DNA from: Streptomyces dengpaensis
GTDB taxonomy: Bacteria; Actinomycetota; Actinomycetes; Streptomycetales; Streptomycetaceae
NCBI RefSeq assembly: GCF_002946835.1
Contig: NZ_CP026652.1
Coordinates: 7,378,001-7,442,000 of the forward strand
DNA length: 64,000 bases
Direction: 5' to 3'
The notes under the pieces are model-generated. The model was not told the DNA's origin. It did no database searches and saw only the letters and a list, made by a program, of their open reading frames with translations. This document shows, piece by piece, positions 31,401 to 38,929 of the stretch (the first letter of the stretch is position 1; each line of letters opens with the position of its first letter). Made by a program: the position numbers and the translations under genes.

Positions 31401-33214
31401 AGCGCGCCCGCGCCGCCGACGAGGACCGGCGTGCCGCCCAGCGCGCCGCTGACGACGCCCGCCGCACAGCCCGCGCGCTGCGTGCCGAGCGCGCCGAGAT
31501 CGCGGGCGCCCCCGACGACGTACCGGAAGAGGACACGGACTCCCCGAAGTCGTCCCTGCCCGCCCTCCGCGAGGCCTACCGTGCCGCCTCCCAGGTGTAC
31601 GAGAAGGTCGGCGTCGGCGCCGATCTGCGGGCCGAGCAGGCGCGGGCCGAGAGCGACGAGAGCGCCGCGCTCGCGGAGCTGAACCGGCTCAGCAACAAGG
31701 TGCGCACGCGCGCCGCCCAGGTCCTGGAGTCGCCGGACGGCTCCGACGGGCCCTCCCGGCAGGCCGCCGCGGCGCGTGCCGAGGAGCTCGTGCAGCTCCT
31801 GGAGACCCGGATGTCCACCGCCAGCGAGCAGCTCGGACGGCTCCGCGGCGAGGCCGAGCGGCACGCGCCCGAGGACGGCGAGGCCCACACCGAGCTGCCG
31901 GAGGAGCTGATCCCCCGCGACGCCGAGCACGCGCAGAGCCTGCTGCGTACCGCAACCGCCGAACTCGCCTCGCGTACCGAGGCGTTGAGCCAGGCGCGCG
32001 AGGCCCACGCCGAACTGCTCGACGCCCACCGCGCCGCCGAGGACGCGGCCGGCGGCTTCGACGAGACGGCCGCCCTGCTCCGAGACCTCCTGCGGGAGCA
32101 CGCGGACGACGAGCGGGAGGAGCCCGAGCCCTACCCCGGCACCCTCGAAGAGTCGCGCCACTCCGCCGCCGAGGCCCGCCGCTCCCTGCGCGGCTGGGCC
32201 GCCGACCTCTCCGCCACCGAGGCCGCTGTGCGCGAGGCCGGCGACATCCTCGTACGGCATGCCAACTCCACGCGGTACGAGCAGGTGCGCACCCCCGCCC
32301 GGCAGCAGATCCGTGAGCTGCCCGCGTCCGCGCTGCCCGAGCACGCGCAGAAGTGGACGGACGCGTTCGCGCCCCGACTGCGGGTGCTGACGGACGAGCT
32401 GGAGCAGCTGGAGCGCAACCGGGACTCGATCGTGGACCGGCTGCGCGGGCTCGTGGAGGCCGCGCTCGCCACACTGCGGTCCGCGCAGCGGCTCTCCCGG
32501 CTCCCCGAGGGGCTCGGCGAGTGGTCCGGGCAGGAGTTCCTGCGCATCCGCTTCGAGGAGCCCGACCAGGCGACACTCACCGAGCGGCTCGGCGAGGTCG
32601 TGGACGAGGCCACCCGCGCGGCGGTCAAGAAGAACTCGGACATGCGCCGCGACGGCATGTCGCTGCTGCTCCGGGGTGTCGGCGCCGCGCTCCAGCCGAA
32701 GGGCGTCGCCGTCGAGATCCTGAAGCCGGACGCCGTGCTGCGCGCCGAGCGCGTCCCCGTCGGCCAGATGGGCGACGTCTTCTCCGGCGGTCAGCTGCTC
32801 ACCGCCGCCATCGCGCTGTACTGCACGATGGCGGCGCTGCGCAGCAACGACCGCGGGCGCGACAAGCACCGCCACGCGGGCACGCTCTTCCTCGACAACC
32901 CCATCGGGCGCGCCAACGCCACATACCTGCTGGAGCTGCAGAGGGCCGTCTCGGACGCGCTCGGCGTCCAGCTCCTCTACACCACCGGCCTGTTCGACAC
33001 GACCGCGCTGGCCGAGTTCCCGCTGGTCATCCGGCTCCGCAACGACGCCGACCTGCGCGCTGGGCTGAAGTACATCAGCGTGGAGGAACACCTCCGGCCG
33101 GGACTGCCCCAGCAGGCCCCGGCCGGTGAGGGGGAGGCGGTGCACAGTGAGATCACGGCGACGAGGATGTTCAAACGGCCCTCACCTCAGGGAGCCCAGC
33201 CGGCGCACGCTTAG
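28418..33214 (+). CDS. MukB/JetC (MksB)-like SMC ATPase, 1598 aa
   Basis: Giant SMC-type ATPase. Order of parts: N-terminal head with Walker A in VLFLENGGGKSVLLKLLFSV (ENGGGKS at 64-70); Ala/Arg/Glu-rich coiled coil about 260-620; a disordered Gly/Pro/Ala insert about 621-690; a hinge-like globular region about 700-850 (LPPGPDVLATVEYLGEHGIP, GVIITDPDTHARAREAL); returning coiled coil about 855-1390; C-terminal head with ABC signature FSGGQ at 1455-1459 and Walker B TLFLDNPIG at 1489-1497. The residue after the Walker B Asp is Asn, not the usual catalytic Glu. It is longer than typical JetC (about 1100-1200) and close to MukB (about 1490). The weak ribosome-binding site GACGAGAG precedes the ATG. 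No JetD gene follows; the next gene is convergent. It likely loads on DNA to compact it or to restrict plasmids. Confidence 0.85.
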   Translation: MYELSRVRLYSIGPAGARYADTVLDLRGVGEPVPDPAPIQAEFFEEEPVGPPRRPAPAGVLFLENGGGKSVLLKLLFSVMLPGHRNTLGGASSGVLRKFLLADDCGHVALEWQHTLTGECVVVGKVSEWRGRQVSNDPRKFAEAWYSFRPGPGLSMDNLPVAEGTAVRPPVEGTSGAQGRRRTMKGFRDALTEAGKAYPHLEVHWEEIHDRWNEHLGDLGLDPELFRYQREMNADEGEAAGLFAVKKDSDFTDLLLRAVTDTRDTDGLADLVGGFGSKLGRRAELIAERDFTAGSVDLLGRIVDAAEGRARARDIHAGAERRTRTLARRLSARAVQERVRAGELAQRVTAAAYAVTHAEGARERSARVAAELAYRHASLALSGAEKSAAAQKRELADARTLHSAWQAAEAVLRHRAAADRSARVAAAIREAERDAAPALAARAKAAVDLVRALHRAAEGAEALANEEEERSAGLQEAGQTAYADSTAAATAAQRARSEAGHLRQRLTEVEQETAEAVRAGWLDDSAPDADPARAALAASDAEKTAVAAWDTAREASRRATEHAREAASAESRTELTAARAADAATAAERAYDGERRTAEALAGEERLAELLSLPGASGPGRGGVPMPRAEAAGLVSGSPEGAGTDGQGRAGAPRKGGAADAKPAGPAGEPALAAGSGYGQRGAAEGPLTPEQLDHYADELRELLDDGVASAERQLFELRTAAADDARILGALGDGGLLPPGPDVLATVEYLGEHGIPALPGWRYLAQAVDPADHARVLAARPELVDGVIITDPDTHARAREALSDAALLPRSAVAVGTAAALLAPTPAPDAGDNSVDVFLVPPNPAMHDEHAADEERQALRARATQREEEIRTLAARLGKERELAARLASWRTGCPAGRLVELAAAARDARAFAEEAEAELAEARTVRAEADEAAAEAAHVRDARQDAAQRARRAADALAGLAFRLRERAGWQVKLRELADEATQSEARAQVCLERARAADEDRRAAQRAADDARRTARALRAERAEIAGAPDDVPEEDTDSPKSSLPALREAYRAASQVYEKVGVGADLRAEQARAESDESAALAELNRLSNKVRTRAAQVLESPDGSDGPSRQAAAARAEELVQLLETRMSTASEQLGRLRGEAERHAPEDGEAHTELPEELIPRDAEHAQSLLRTATAELASRTEALSQAREAHAELLDAHRAAEDAAGGFDETAALLRDLLREHADDEREEPEPYPGTLEESRHSAAEARRSLRGWAADLSATEAAVREAGDILVRHANSTRYEQVRTPARQQIRELPASALPEHAQKWTDAFAPRLRVLTDELEQLERNRDSIVDRLRGLVEAALATLRSAQRLSRLPEGLGEWSGQEFLRIRFEEPDQATLTERLGEVVDEATRAAVKKNSDMRRDGMSLLLRGVGAALQPKGVAVEILKPDAVLRAERVPVGQMGDVFSGGQLLTAAIALYCTMAALRSNDRGRDKHRHAGTLFLDNPIGRANATYLLELQRAVSDALGVQLLYTTGLFDTTALAEFPLVIRLRNDADLRAGLKYISVEEHLRPGLPQQAPAGEGEAVHSEITATRMFKRPSPQGAQPAHA

Positions 33215-33238
33215 TGGTCCTAGCGGTCCTGGCGGTCC
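33212..33238. repeat. three 9-bp tandem repeats at the convergent stop codons
   Basis: Units TAGTGGTCC, TAGCGGTCC and TGGCGGTCC follow one another starting exactly at the TAG stop of the SMC gene. Read on the minus strand the array encodes the last codons (EDRQDR) and TAG stop of the GMC oxidoreductase. The two genes are only 5 bases apart. Confidence 0.75.
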
Positions 33239-34779
33239 TCCTTCAGCATGTCCGCGCACTTCTCGCCGATCATCATCGTCGTGATGCACGGATTGACGGT
33301 GATCAGATCCGGCATCACCGACCCGTCCGCTACCCGCAGACCCTCGACCCCCTTGACCCGCAGCCGCGCGTCGAGCGGGGCCGAGGCGTCGTCGTCCGCG
33401 CCCATCTTCAGGGTGCAGGACGGGTGGTAGACGGTGTTGTGGGTCTTGTGGATGTAGTCGAGCAGCTCGTCGTCGGTCCGGACGTCCGGGCCGGGGGCCA
33501 GCTCCGCGCCCGCCCAGCCGCTCAGCGCGGGCTGTGACGCGATCTTCCGGGCGAGCTTCAGCCCGTACGTCATCACGCGCACGTCGTGCTCGTGCGTGAA
33601 GTAGCGCGGGTCGACCATCGGCTTGTCCCGGTAGTCGCGGGTGCGCAGCCGCACGGTGCCGCGTGACTTCGCGCGCGTGACGTTCGGGGTGAGGCAGAAG
33701 GCGTTCTCCGACGTGGGGAAGCCGTGCCGGGCCGTGTTCATGTCGAACGGCACCGAACCGTAGTGGAACATCAAGTCCGGGCGGTCCAGGCCTGGTTCGG
33801 TATCGTAGAAGATGCCCGCCTCCCACCACTGGCTGGACGTGGTGGTCATGGGCTGCCTGGCCTCCCACATGATCACGCCCTCGGGGTGGTCCTGCAGGTT
33901 CTCGCCGACGCCCGCCGAGTCCACCACCACCTCGACACCCACCTCGCGCAGATGCCCGGCGGGCCCAACGCCCGACAGCATCAGCAGCTTGGGCGTGTCG
34001 ATGGAGCCGCAGGAGACGATCACCTCGCGGCGGGCGCGCACCGTCCGGGTGTGGATCAGGTCTGGATCCAGGTACTCGGCGCCCACGCACCTCCGTCCTT
34101 CCAGGATCAGCTTCTTCGCCCGCACCCCGGTGCGTATCTCCAGGTTCGGCCGCTTGCCCATGACCGGATGGAGGTAGGCGACCGACGAGGACTGCCGGAT
34201 GTTGTTCTCGTCGGAGTTGATCTGGAACCAGTTGGCGCCCCGGACCACGGTCGTGCCGGTGTTGAAGGACGTGGTCGGGATGCCGGCCTGCGCGCACGCC
34301 TCCAACAGGGCGGTGCCGCACGGGTCTTCGCCCTTCAGCGTGCGCAGCTTCACCGGACCGGTGCGCCCGTGGTGGTCGCCGGGAGCGTCGTTCGACTCCA
34401 ACCGCCGGTAGAGCGGGAAGAGTTCGGCCGCGCTCCATCCCGTACAGCCTGCCGCCGCCCAGTCGTCCAGGTCCTCCGCGGGTGCCCAGAAGGCGATACA
34501 GGAGTTGTGCGAGGAGCAGCCGCCGAGCACCTTGGCGCGGGCGTGTCGCATGAAGCTGTTGCCGGAAGCCTGCGGCTCGACCGGGTAGTCCCAGTCGTAG
34601 CCGGACTCCAGCAGGCCCATCCAGCGGTCCAGTCTGAGGACGTTGTCGTCGCCGACGTCGCTGGGGCCGGCCTCCAGGACGCACACCGTGACCGAGGGAT
34701 CCTCCGAGAGCCGGGCCGCCACCACGTTGCCCGCGGTGCCGCCGCCGATCACGACATGGTCGAACTCATCGACAGACAT
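33220..34779 (-). CDS. GMC-family FAD oxidoreductase (choline dehydrogenase-like)
   Basis: A 519-residue flavoprotein oxidising an alcohol to an aldehyde. N-terminal FAD Rossmann motif DHVVIGGGTAGNVVAARLSE with Glu in VCVLEAGPSD; GMC signature 1 around RAKVLGGCSSHNSCIAFWAP; signature 2 in VIVSCGSIDTPKLLMLSGVG; C-terminal active site YHPSCTLKMG with His, and TVNPCITTMMIGEKCADML. It lies 16 bases downstream of an APC permease in an operon whose neighbours are betaine-aldehyde-dehydrogenase and Rieske remnants, so choline or a related alcohol is the likely substrate. Confidence 0.9.
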   Translation of the reverse strand: MSVDEFDHVVIGGGTAGNVVAARLSEDPSVTVCVLEAGPSDVGDDNVLRLDRWMGLLESGYDWDYPVEPQASGNSFMRHARAKVLGGCSSHNSCIAFWAPAEDLDDWAAAGCTGWSAAELFPLYRRLESNDAPGDHHGRTGPVKLRTLKGEDPCGTALLEACAQAGIPTTSFNTGTTVVRGANWFQINSDENNIRQSSSVAYLHPVMGKRPNLEIRTGVRAKKLILEGRRCVGAEYLDPDLIHTRTVRARREVIVSCGSIDTPKLLMLSGVGPAGHLREVGVEVVVDSAGVGENLQDHPEGVIMWEARQPMTTTSSQWWEAGIFYDTEPGLDRPDLMFHYGSVPFDMNTARHGFPTSENAFCLTPNVTRAKSRGTVRLRTRDYRDKPMVDPRYFTHEHDVRVMTYGLKLARKIASQPALSGWAGAELAPGPDVRTDDELLDYIHKTHNTVYHPSCTLKMGADDDASAPLDARLRVKGVEGLRVADGSVMPDLITVNPCITTMMIGEKCADMLKEDRQDR

Positions 34780-34795
34780 GAGCGGTTGACCTCCT

Positions 34796-36361
34796 TCAGT
34801 CGGCCGCCGGGGCGGCGAGGGGAGCCGTGGCGGCCGTGGGCTGCAGCTGGTGCTCGGCGAGCACGCCGGTCCGGTGCCGCTGGACGAACCAGTAGTAGGC
34901 GTAACCGCCGCCCGCGATGACCGCGACGAACAGGACCGCGCCCCACTTGAGGTACCAGTGGAACGGAGCCGTCGCGTTGTAGACCGAGGCGCGCGGCCAC
35001 ATCAGGTTGATCGTCATCGCCGCGCCCCACACCACGGCCACGATGTTGACCAGCAGTCCCCAGCGGCCCAGGGAGAACTTGCCGTCGCCGGCGGGCTGCC
35101 ACGTACCGCGCAGCCGGGCCACCAGCATGGGCGCGGTGACGCCGAGATAGGCGAGGTAGATCATGATGATGCCGATGCTGGTGACCACGGTGAAGATCTG
35201 CGGCTGGCGGATGTTGACCACCAGGATCGCCAGGGCGAGGACGCCGATGATCACGGCGGGCAGCATCGGGGTCTGGAAGCGCGGGCTGACGCGGGCCATC
35301 AGGGAGGACGCGGGCAGGTTGTTGTCACGGGCCATCGCGAAGGCCAGCCGGATCGCCGCCGTGTGCACGGCCAGGGCGCAGACCGTGACCGCGATCAGCA
35401 CGCACCACAGCATCGCCTTGCCGGCCGTGGGACCGAGCACGTCGAGCACGATGTACTGCAGCCCTTCCGTGGACAGCTTGTCGCCCTTCAGGCTGGAGAC
35501 GCTCATCAGCGCGAGCAGCAGGACCAGGCCGCCCAGGAGGAAGGAGGCGACGATCGCGCGGATGATGGCGCGCGGCGCGTTGCGGGACGGGTCCAGAGAC
35601 TCCTCGCCGAGCGAGGCGGCCGTGTCGAAGCCGTACATGACGTACGCGGACGCCAGTGAGGCCACCAGGAAGGCACCGAGGTAGCCGGTCGGGTACCCCG
35701 CGCCGGTTCCCTGTGTGTCCATGACCACCTGGGGGCCGCGCGTGATGTGCACCGCGAACAGGACGATGAGGACGAGGGTGGCGATCAGCTCGATGAAGAC
35801 ACCCGCCGTGTTGATGGTGGCCATCAGCTTGACGCCGAAGGCGTTCACGACGGTGGTGAACAGGATCAACACCGCCGCCAGGATGACGGCGTTGGTGGCG
35901 ACGTCGTACTTGCCGGTGCCGTCCCCGACGAACTGGAAGAAGTCGGAGATCTGAGGCAACGTCAGCTGATAGGCGAGCGCGACCGCCGCGATCGACACGA
36001 TCGACGCGATCAGCATCATCCAGCCCGCGAGCCAGCCGAGGTGCGGATTGCCTATCTTCTTCGACCAGTTGTAGACGGAGCCCGCGACCGGATAGCGGGC
36101 GGCCAGCTCGGCGAAACAGAGGGCGACCATGAACTGCCCGACGAAGACCATCGGCCAGGACCACCAGTAGGCGGGGCCGCCACTGCCGTAGCCGAAGTAG
36201 AAGAGCTGGAACGTGCCGGTAAGGATGGAGATATAGCTGATACCGGCCGCGAACGTGTGGAAGTTGCCGAGGGTGCGCCTGAGTTCGGGCTTGTAGCCGA
36301 ACTCGGCGAGCTCGGCGTCGTCGTGGCGCTGCGGGCCGGTCGGTTGCTCGGTGGTCGTCAT
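34796..36361 (-). CDS. APC-family amino acid/amine permease
   Basis: A 521-residue, 12-helix transporter of the amino acid-polyamine-organocation superfamily (GABA/choline permease branch). Begins MTTTEQPTGPQRHDDAELAE and FGYKPELRRTLGNFHTFAAG, with consensus helix 1 ISYISILTGTFQLFYFGYGS and ARYPVAGSVYNWSKK in helix 3, as in the yeast-type GABA/choline permeases. A Q/N-rich hydrophilic C-terminus ends in PLAAPAAD. It is the first gene of the permease-oxidoreductase operon, so it probably imports the alcohol or amine that the GMC enzyme oxidises. An array of 23-bp repeats lies upstream. Confidence 0.9.
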   Translation of the reverse strand: MTTTEQPTGPQRHDDAELAEFGYKPELRRTLGNFHTFAAGISYISILTGTFQLFYFGYGSGGPAYWWSWPMVFVGQFMVALCFAELAARYPVAGSVYNWSKKIGNPHLGWLAGWMMLIASIVSIAAVALAYQLTLPQISDFFQFVGDGTGKYDVATNAVILAAVLILFTTVVNAFGVKLMATINTAGVFIELIATLVLIVLFAVHITRGPQVVMDTQGTGAGYPTGYLGAFLVASLASAYVMYGFDTAASLGEESLDPSRNAPRAIIRAIVASFLLGGLVLLLALMSVSSLKGDKLSTEGLQYIVLDVLGPTAGKAMLWCVLIAVTVCALAVHTAAIRLAFAMARDNNLPASSLMARVSPRFQTPMLPAVIIGVLALAILVVNIRQPQIFTVVTSIGIIMIYLAYLGVTAPMLVARLRGTWQPAGDGKFSLGRWGLLVNIVAVVWGAAMTINLMWPRASVYNATAPFHWYLKWGAVLFVAVIAGGGYAYYWFVQRHRTGVLAEHQLQPTAATAPLAAPAAD

Positions 36362-36422
36362 GAGCGGACTCCATGTGGGCCTGGGGAAGGGGTGAGGGAG
36401 TGGCTCGTGCGGGTGCCGGAAT

Positions 36423-36537
36423 CACTGTCCTGCGGGTGAGGGGATCAATGTCCTGCGGGTGACGGGGGCAATCGCCTGCGGGTGAGGGGATCAATCTCCT
36501 GCGCGTGACGGGAGCAATCTCCTGCGGGTGACGGGAT
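36423..36537. repeat. five-copy 23-bp tandem repeat array
   Basis: Units begin at 36423, 36446, 36469, 36492 and 36515 and read CAATCTCCTGCGGGTGACGG plus three bases, with one to four changes per copy. The array ends exactly at the stop codon (TGA at 36539-36537 on minus) of the aldehyde dehydrogenase remnant and lies upstream of the permease gene. With no spacers and a 23-bp period it is not a CRISPR array. Confidence 0.85.
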
Positions 36538-36754
36538 CAATGAGGGGGTTCATTCGCGGCAAACCACCCCTGTGGGGACGGGTCGGTGTTCCGCCAGATG
36601 TGCTTGGCCTCGCGGTACTCCGCCAGGCCCGAGGGCCCGAGCTCGCGCCCGAGTCGACGACGCCGACCAGGGAACCGTCGGTGGGACAGCGGATCTCCCG
36701 GGTGCGCTCGTCGAGAGCGCCCCGCCAGGAACCGTCGATGAACAGGTCAGGCAC
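36537..36754 (-). pseudogene. betaine-aldehyde-type dehydrogenase with large internal deletion
   Basis: The N-terminus is intact, MPDLFIDGSWRGALDERTRE then IRCPTDGSLVGVVDSG, as in aldehyde dehydrogenases. The sequence then jumps, in a different frame, to the family's C-terminus RELGPSGLAEYREAKHIWRN and PSPQGWFAANEPPH*. About 430 codons, including the catalytic Cys and Glu, are missing. The junction lies near 36645. The context (permease, GMC enzyme, Rieske remnant) fits betaine aldehyde dehydrogenase. Not functional. Confidence 0.85.
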
Positions 36755-37400
36755 GGGCGCCTCCCAGTCGCGTGATCAACCACTCGTGGAAGATCCCGAT
36801 GTGATGCTCGGTCGGAACCAGCACACCGCCCTTCCGGTACGCCCGCGACGTCATCGCCGGCTGGGTCCGCTCGCAGGCCGCGAAATCCTGTTCGTTCACC
36901 CGGTGGAAGAGCTCCACCGACTTGGACACATCGGCACCCGAGGCGACGACCTCCGGCGCGTAGAGCCAGTCGCATTCGACGATCGTGCGGTCCGCGGCCA
37001 CGGGCAACATGCGATGCAGGATGACATGATCCGGGACCAGATTGATGAAGACCGTCGGTTTCACAGTGATCGCGTAGTAACGCCGGTCCTGGTCGCTGGA
37101 GACCTCGGGGAGCTTGGCGAAGCCCTCGCTGCCGTCGACCGTGAATCCCTTGATCTCCTCGCCGAACTCGGCGCCGTGGCCCACGTAGTACTGGGCCGCG
37201 AAGCCGTCGGCGAACTCCGGTAGCACGTCGGTGAGTTCGGGGTGGATCGTCGCGCAGTGGTAGCACTCCATGAAGTTCTCGACGATCAGCTTCCAGTTCG
37301 CCTGCACGTCGTAGGTGATGCGCCGGCCGAGCGCCAGGTTCTCGGTGCCGTAGTGCTCGATGGCCGCCGCGTCGCCGAGCCGCTCCACGGCTGCGCCCAT
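36747..37400 (-). pseudogene. Rieske non-heme iron oxygenase alpha subunit, 5' truncated
   Basis: The C-terminal catalytic domain is intact from about RRITYDVQANWKLIVENFME through CYHCATIHPEL (iron ligands His-x4-His in the WKLIVEN...ECYH...HP motif) to VNEQDFAACERTQPAM and VLVPTEHHIGIFHEWLITRL. The N-terminal Rieske domain (CxH...CxxH) is absent and the upstream sequence degenerates into an unrelated Arg-rich frame. The family includes choline monooxygenase and glycine-betaine monooxygenase (GbcA), which fits the neighbourhood. Its 3' end overlaps the betaine aldehyde dehydrogenase start by a few bases, so the genes were one operon. Confidence 0.8.
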
Positions 37401-37420
37401 CACCGTTCGCCGGGCGGCGG

Positions 37421-37621
37421 CACGAGGCGGACACCATCCGGATCGCGGAGGGCGCGATCGAGGACGGCGGGCCCGCCGAGGGCGGTCTCCTCGCCGTCTA
37501 CGAACGCGACGGCCGGACAACAGCCGTGCTCTCCATCGACCGCCCGCGCCCATTCATGCGGGCGCGGCGTGAACTGGCGCGCAGCGCAGGGCCCGTTCCG
37601 GTGGAGCCGGCGGCAGGCTGA
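37421..37621 (+). pseudogene. 3' remnant of a ferredoxin/rubredoxin reductase
   Basis: Plus-strand frame HEADTIRIAEGAIEDGGPAE then LLAVYERDGRTTAVLSIDRP and FMRARRELARS, ending TGA. It matches the Reductase_C domain at the end of FAD-dependent ferredoxin reductases (RDGR...VL...RP...MR.RR.L). The FAD and NAD domains are gone. It faces away from the Rieske remnant, with the junction between about 37400 and 37420. It may have supplied electrons to that oxygenase. Confidence 0.65.
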
Positions 37622-37662
37622 GGGCGTGACTCCGACCGTGACCATGTCGTGGGTGGGCCGAC

Positions 37663-37685
37663 GGGTGGAGGTCCGAGGTCCACCC
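37663..37685 (+). terminator. hairpin downstream of reductase remnant
   Basis: GGGTGGA ... TCCACCC, perfect 7-bp arms with a 9-base loop that contains a further GGTCC/GGACC pairing. It lies about 40 bases after the remnant's stop and before the convergent membrane-protein gene. Confidence 0.5.
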
Positions 37686-37808
37686 ACCCCCATGGTCACA
37701 AGCAGGCGGACAGGGCAGGGTGCGCAGCCGTCACCAGGGGGTTCCTCCTGCCTGGCCGTGACCGAGCAGAGCTCCTCCTGTGACGGGCAGAGCTCCTTCT
37801 GGTCGTGC

Positions 37809-38507
37809 CTAAGAGTGCGACAACTGCCCGGTCCCGCCCTGCGGGCCTATTCGCTCCTGAGCGCGCTCCGCCGCCCGTGCCTGTCGCCTGGCCCTGCGGC
37901 GCTCGCGTCGCAGGGCCCGCGCGGTGCTGCTCGGGACCGACACCACGCCGTTCCGCTGGTTCCACACCTGTCGCGTCACCCAGACGTCGAGGGCGGCCCA
38001 TGTGGCCACGACCGTGCTGGCCAGGCTGCTGAGGACCATGGGGAAGGCCAGCCAGGATCCCGCGAGGGTGCACAGGAAGGCCACGACCGCCTGCGTCAGG
38101 GTCACGGCGATGACCAGCACCGCCCGCACGGCCGACGTTCGCACCGGATCGGGCAACCGCCGCCTGCGCGCGGGCTCCTCGATCCACAACGGCCTGTAGT
38201 ACGCCTGCTCTTCGTCCTCTTCCACTTCCACCGAAGCGCCCGCCCCGTCGACTCGCCCGTCCCCGGCCGCCTCGAAGCGCTGCTCGGACGCTGGGCCGCC
38301 CCCGCCCGTTCCGTACCCCCGCTCTTCTGTTGTCTCCTCGCGCCCGCCCATCGCACCGTGCCGCTCGGCCACCGCCCCGTGCCGCTCGTCCGGCTGATCG
38401 CGCTCATCCCCCGGAATGGCGTCATCCGGTGCCTGAGTGGCCGGTTGCGCCGCCTCAGGCGTGGTCACACCTGTCCCGGGCGCCCCGCGCCGCTCTGCCG
38501 TGCCCAT
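37809..38507 (-). CDS. two-helix membrane protein with long acidic cytoplasmic N-terminus
   Basis: Start chosen at MGTAERRGAPGTGVTTPEAA, which has GGGGAG about 10 bases before it; the frame extends further without support. The 232-residue product has a disordered N-terminal 110 residues with acidic EVEEDEEQAYYRPLWIEE, two helices (SAVRAVLVIAVTLTQAVVAF; SLASTVVATWAALDVWVTRQ), and a strongly basic C-terminal tail (RALRRERRRARRQARAAERA). It resembles uncharacterised Streptomyces membrane proteins. No function is known. Confidence 0.7.
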   Translation of the reverse strand: MGTAERRGAPGTGVTTPEAAQPATQAPDDAIPGDERDQPDERHGAVAERHGAMGGREETTEERGYGTGGGGPASEQRFEAAGDGRVDGAGASVEVEEDEEQAYYRPLWIEEPARRRRLPDPVRTSAVRAVLVIAVTLTQAVVAFLCTLAGSWLAFPMVLSSLASTVVATWAALDVWVTRQVWNQRNGVVSVPSSTARALRRERRRARRQARAAERAQERIGPQGGTGQLSHS

Positions 38508-38929
38508 CGACTCGTCACTCCCCACCGCCCAGCAGGCCCCTCGCACTGGCGTCATGCGACACCGGCTCCCCAGTGGCTGCCCGGCTTGCGCTGTTTTACG
38601 CCGCCTGAGCGCGCATACGGCCCCTGCGGCCGATTCCGCCCCCATTTCCCGTAGATAACGACGAACGACGTGCCCCGAAGATTCCCCACGAGCGAAAGAT
38701 TTCGGCCAACCGGCCACGTTCACCACTCCGATGTGATCCGGACTCAAGTGCCGGATTAGGGAAGGCAATCTCCCCCAATGAACGGACAACTCCCCATGTC
38801 TCGTTCCCATCGGGCCGGGGCTGCACCTGGACGCGTCTTCGAGTTACCTGTGCCTCAGTAGTACGCTCACGCACGTTGGTTGACGCACATGTGTACCCCC
38901 GGCTGGAGGGGGTCGAGCTGGGGGAGGCC
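38508..38929. other. divergent intergenic region upstream of conservon
   Basis: About 420 bases without a supported gene between the membrane-protein gene and cvnA. It must hold the conservon promoter; TTGACG near 38879 and TAGTAC near 38860 are weak candidates. The strong CTGGGGGAGG ribosome-binding site at its right end decides the cvnA start. No operator-like palindrome was seen. Confidence 0.4.

Noticed and set aside
28400..33145. A 1581-aa minus-strand open frame opposite the SMC gene
   Set aside because: Antisense shadow of Ala/Arg-rich coiled-coil coding sequence. The plus strand has Walker A, FSGGQ and Walker B motifs and fits the operon.
33215..34779. JetD (toprim nuclease) hidden next to the SMC operon
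   Set aside because: Examined both flanks. The only downstream gene is a GMC oxidoreductase with clear FAD motifs, and upstream is remnant DNA. No toprim or nuclease motif was seen.
36423..36537. Possible CRISPR array (five 23-bp repeats)
   Set aside because: The units are directly contiguous with no unique spacers and no cas genes nearby; it is a simple tandem repeat.
37242..38654. A 470-aa plus-strand frame
   Set aside because: It crosses the Rieske and reductase remnants and the antisense of the membrane-protein gene, with Pro/Arg-rich content and no domain.
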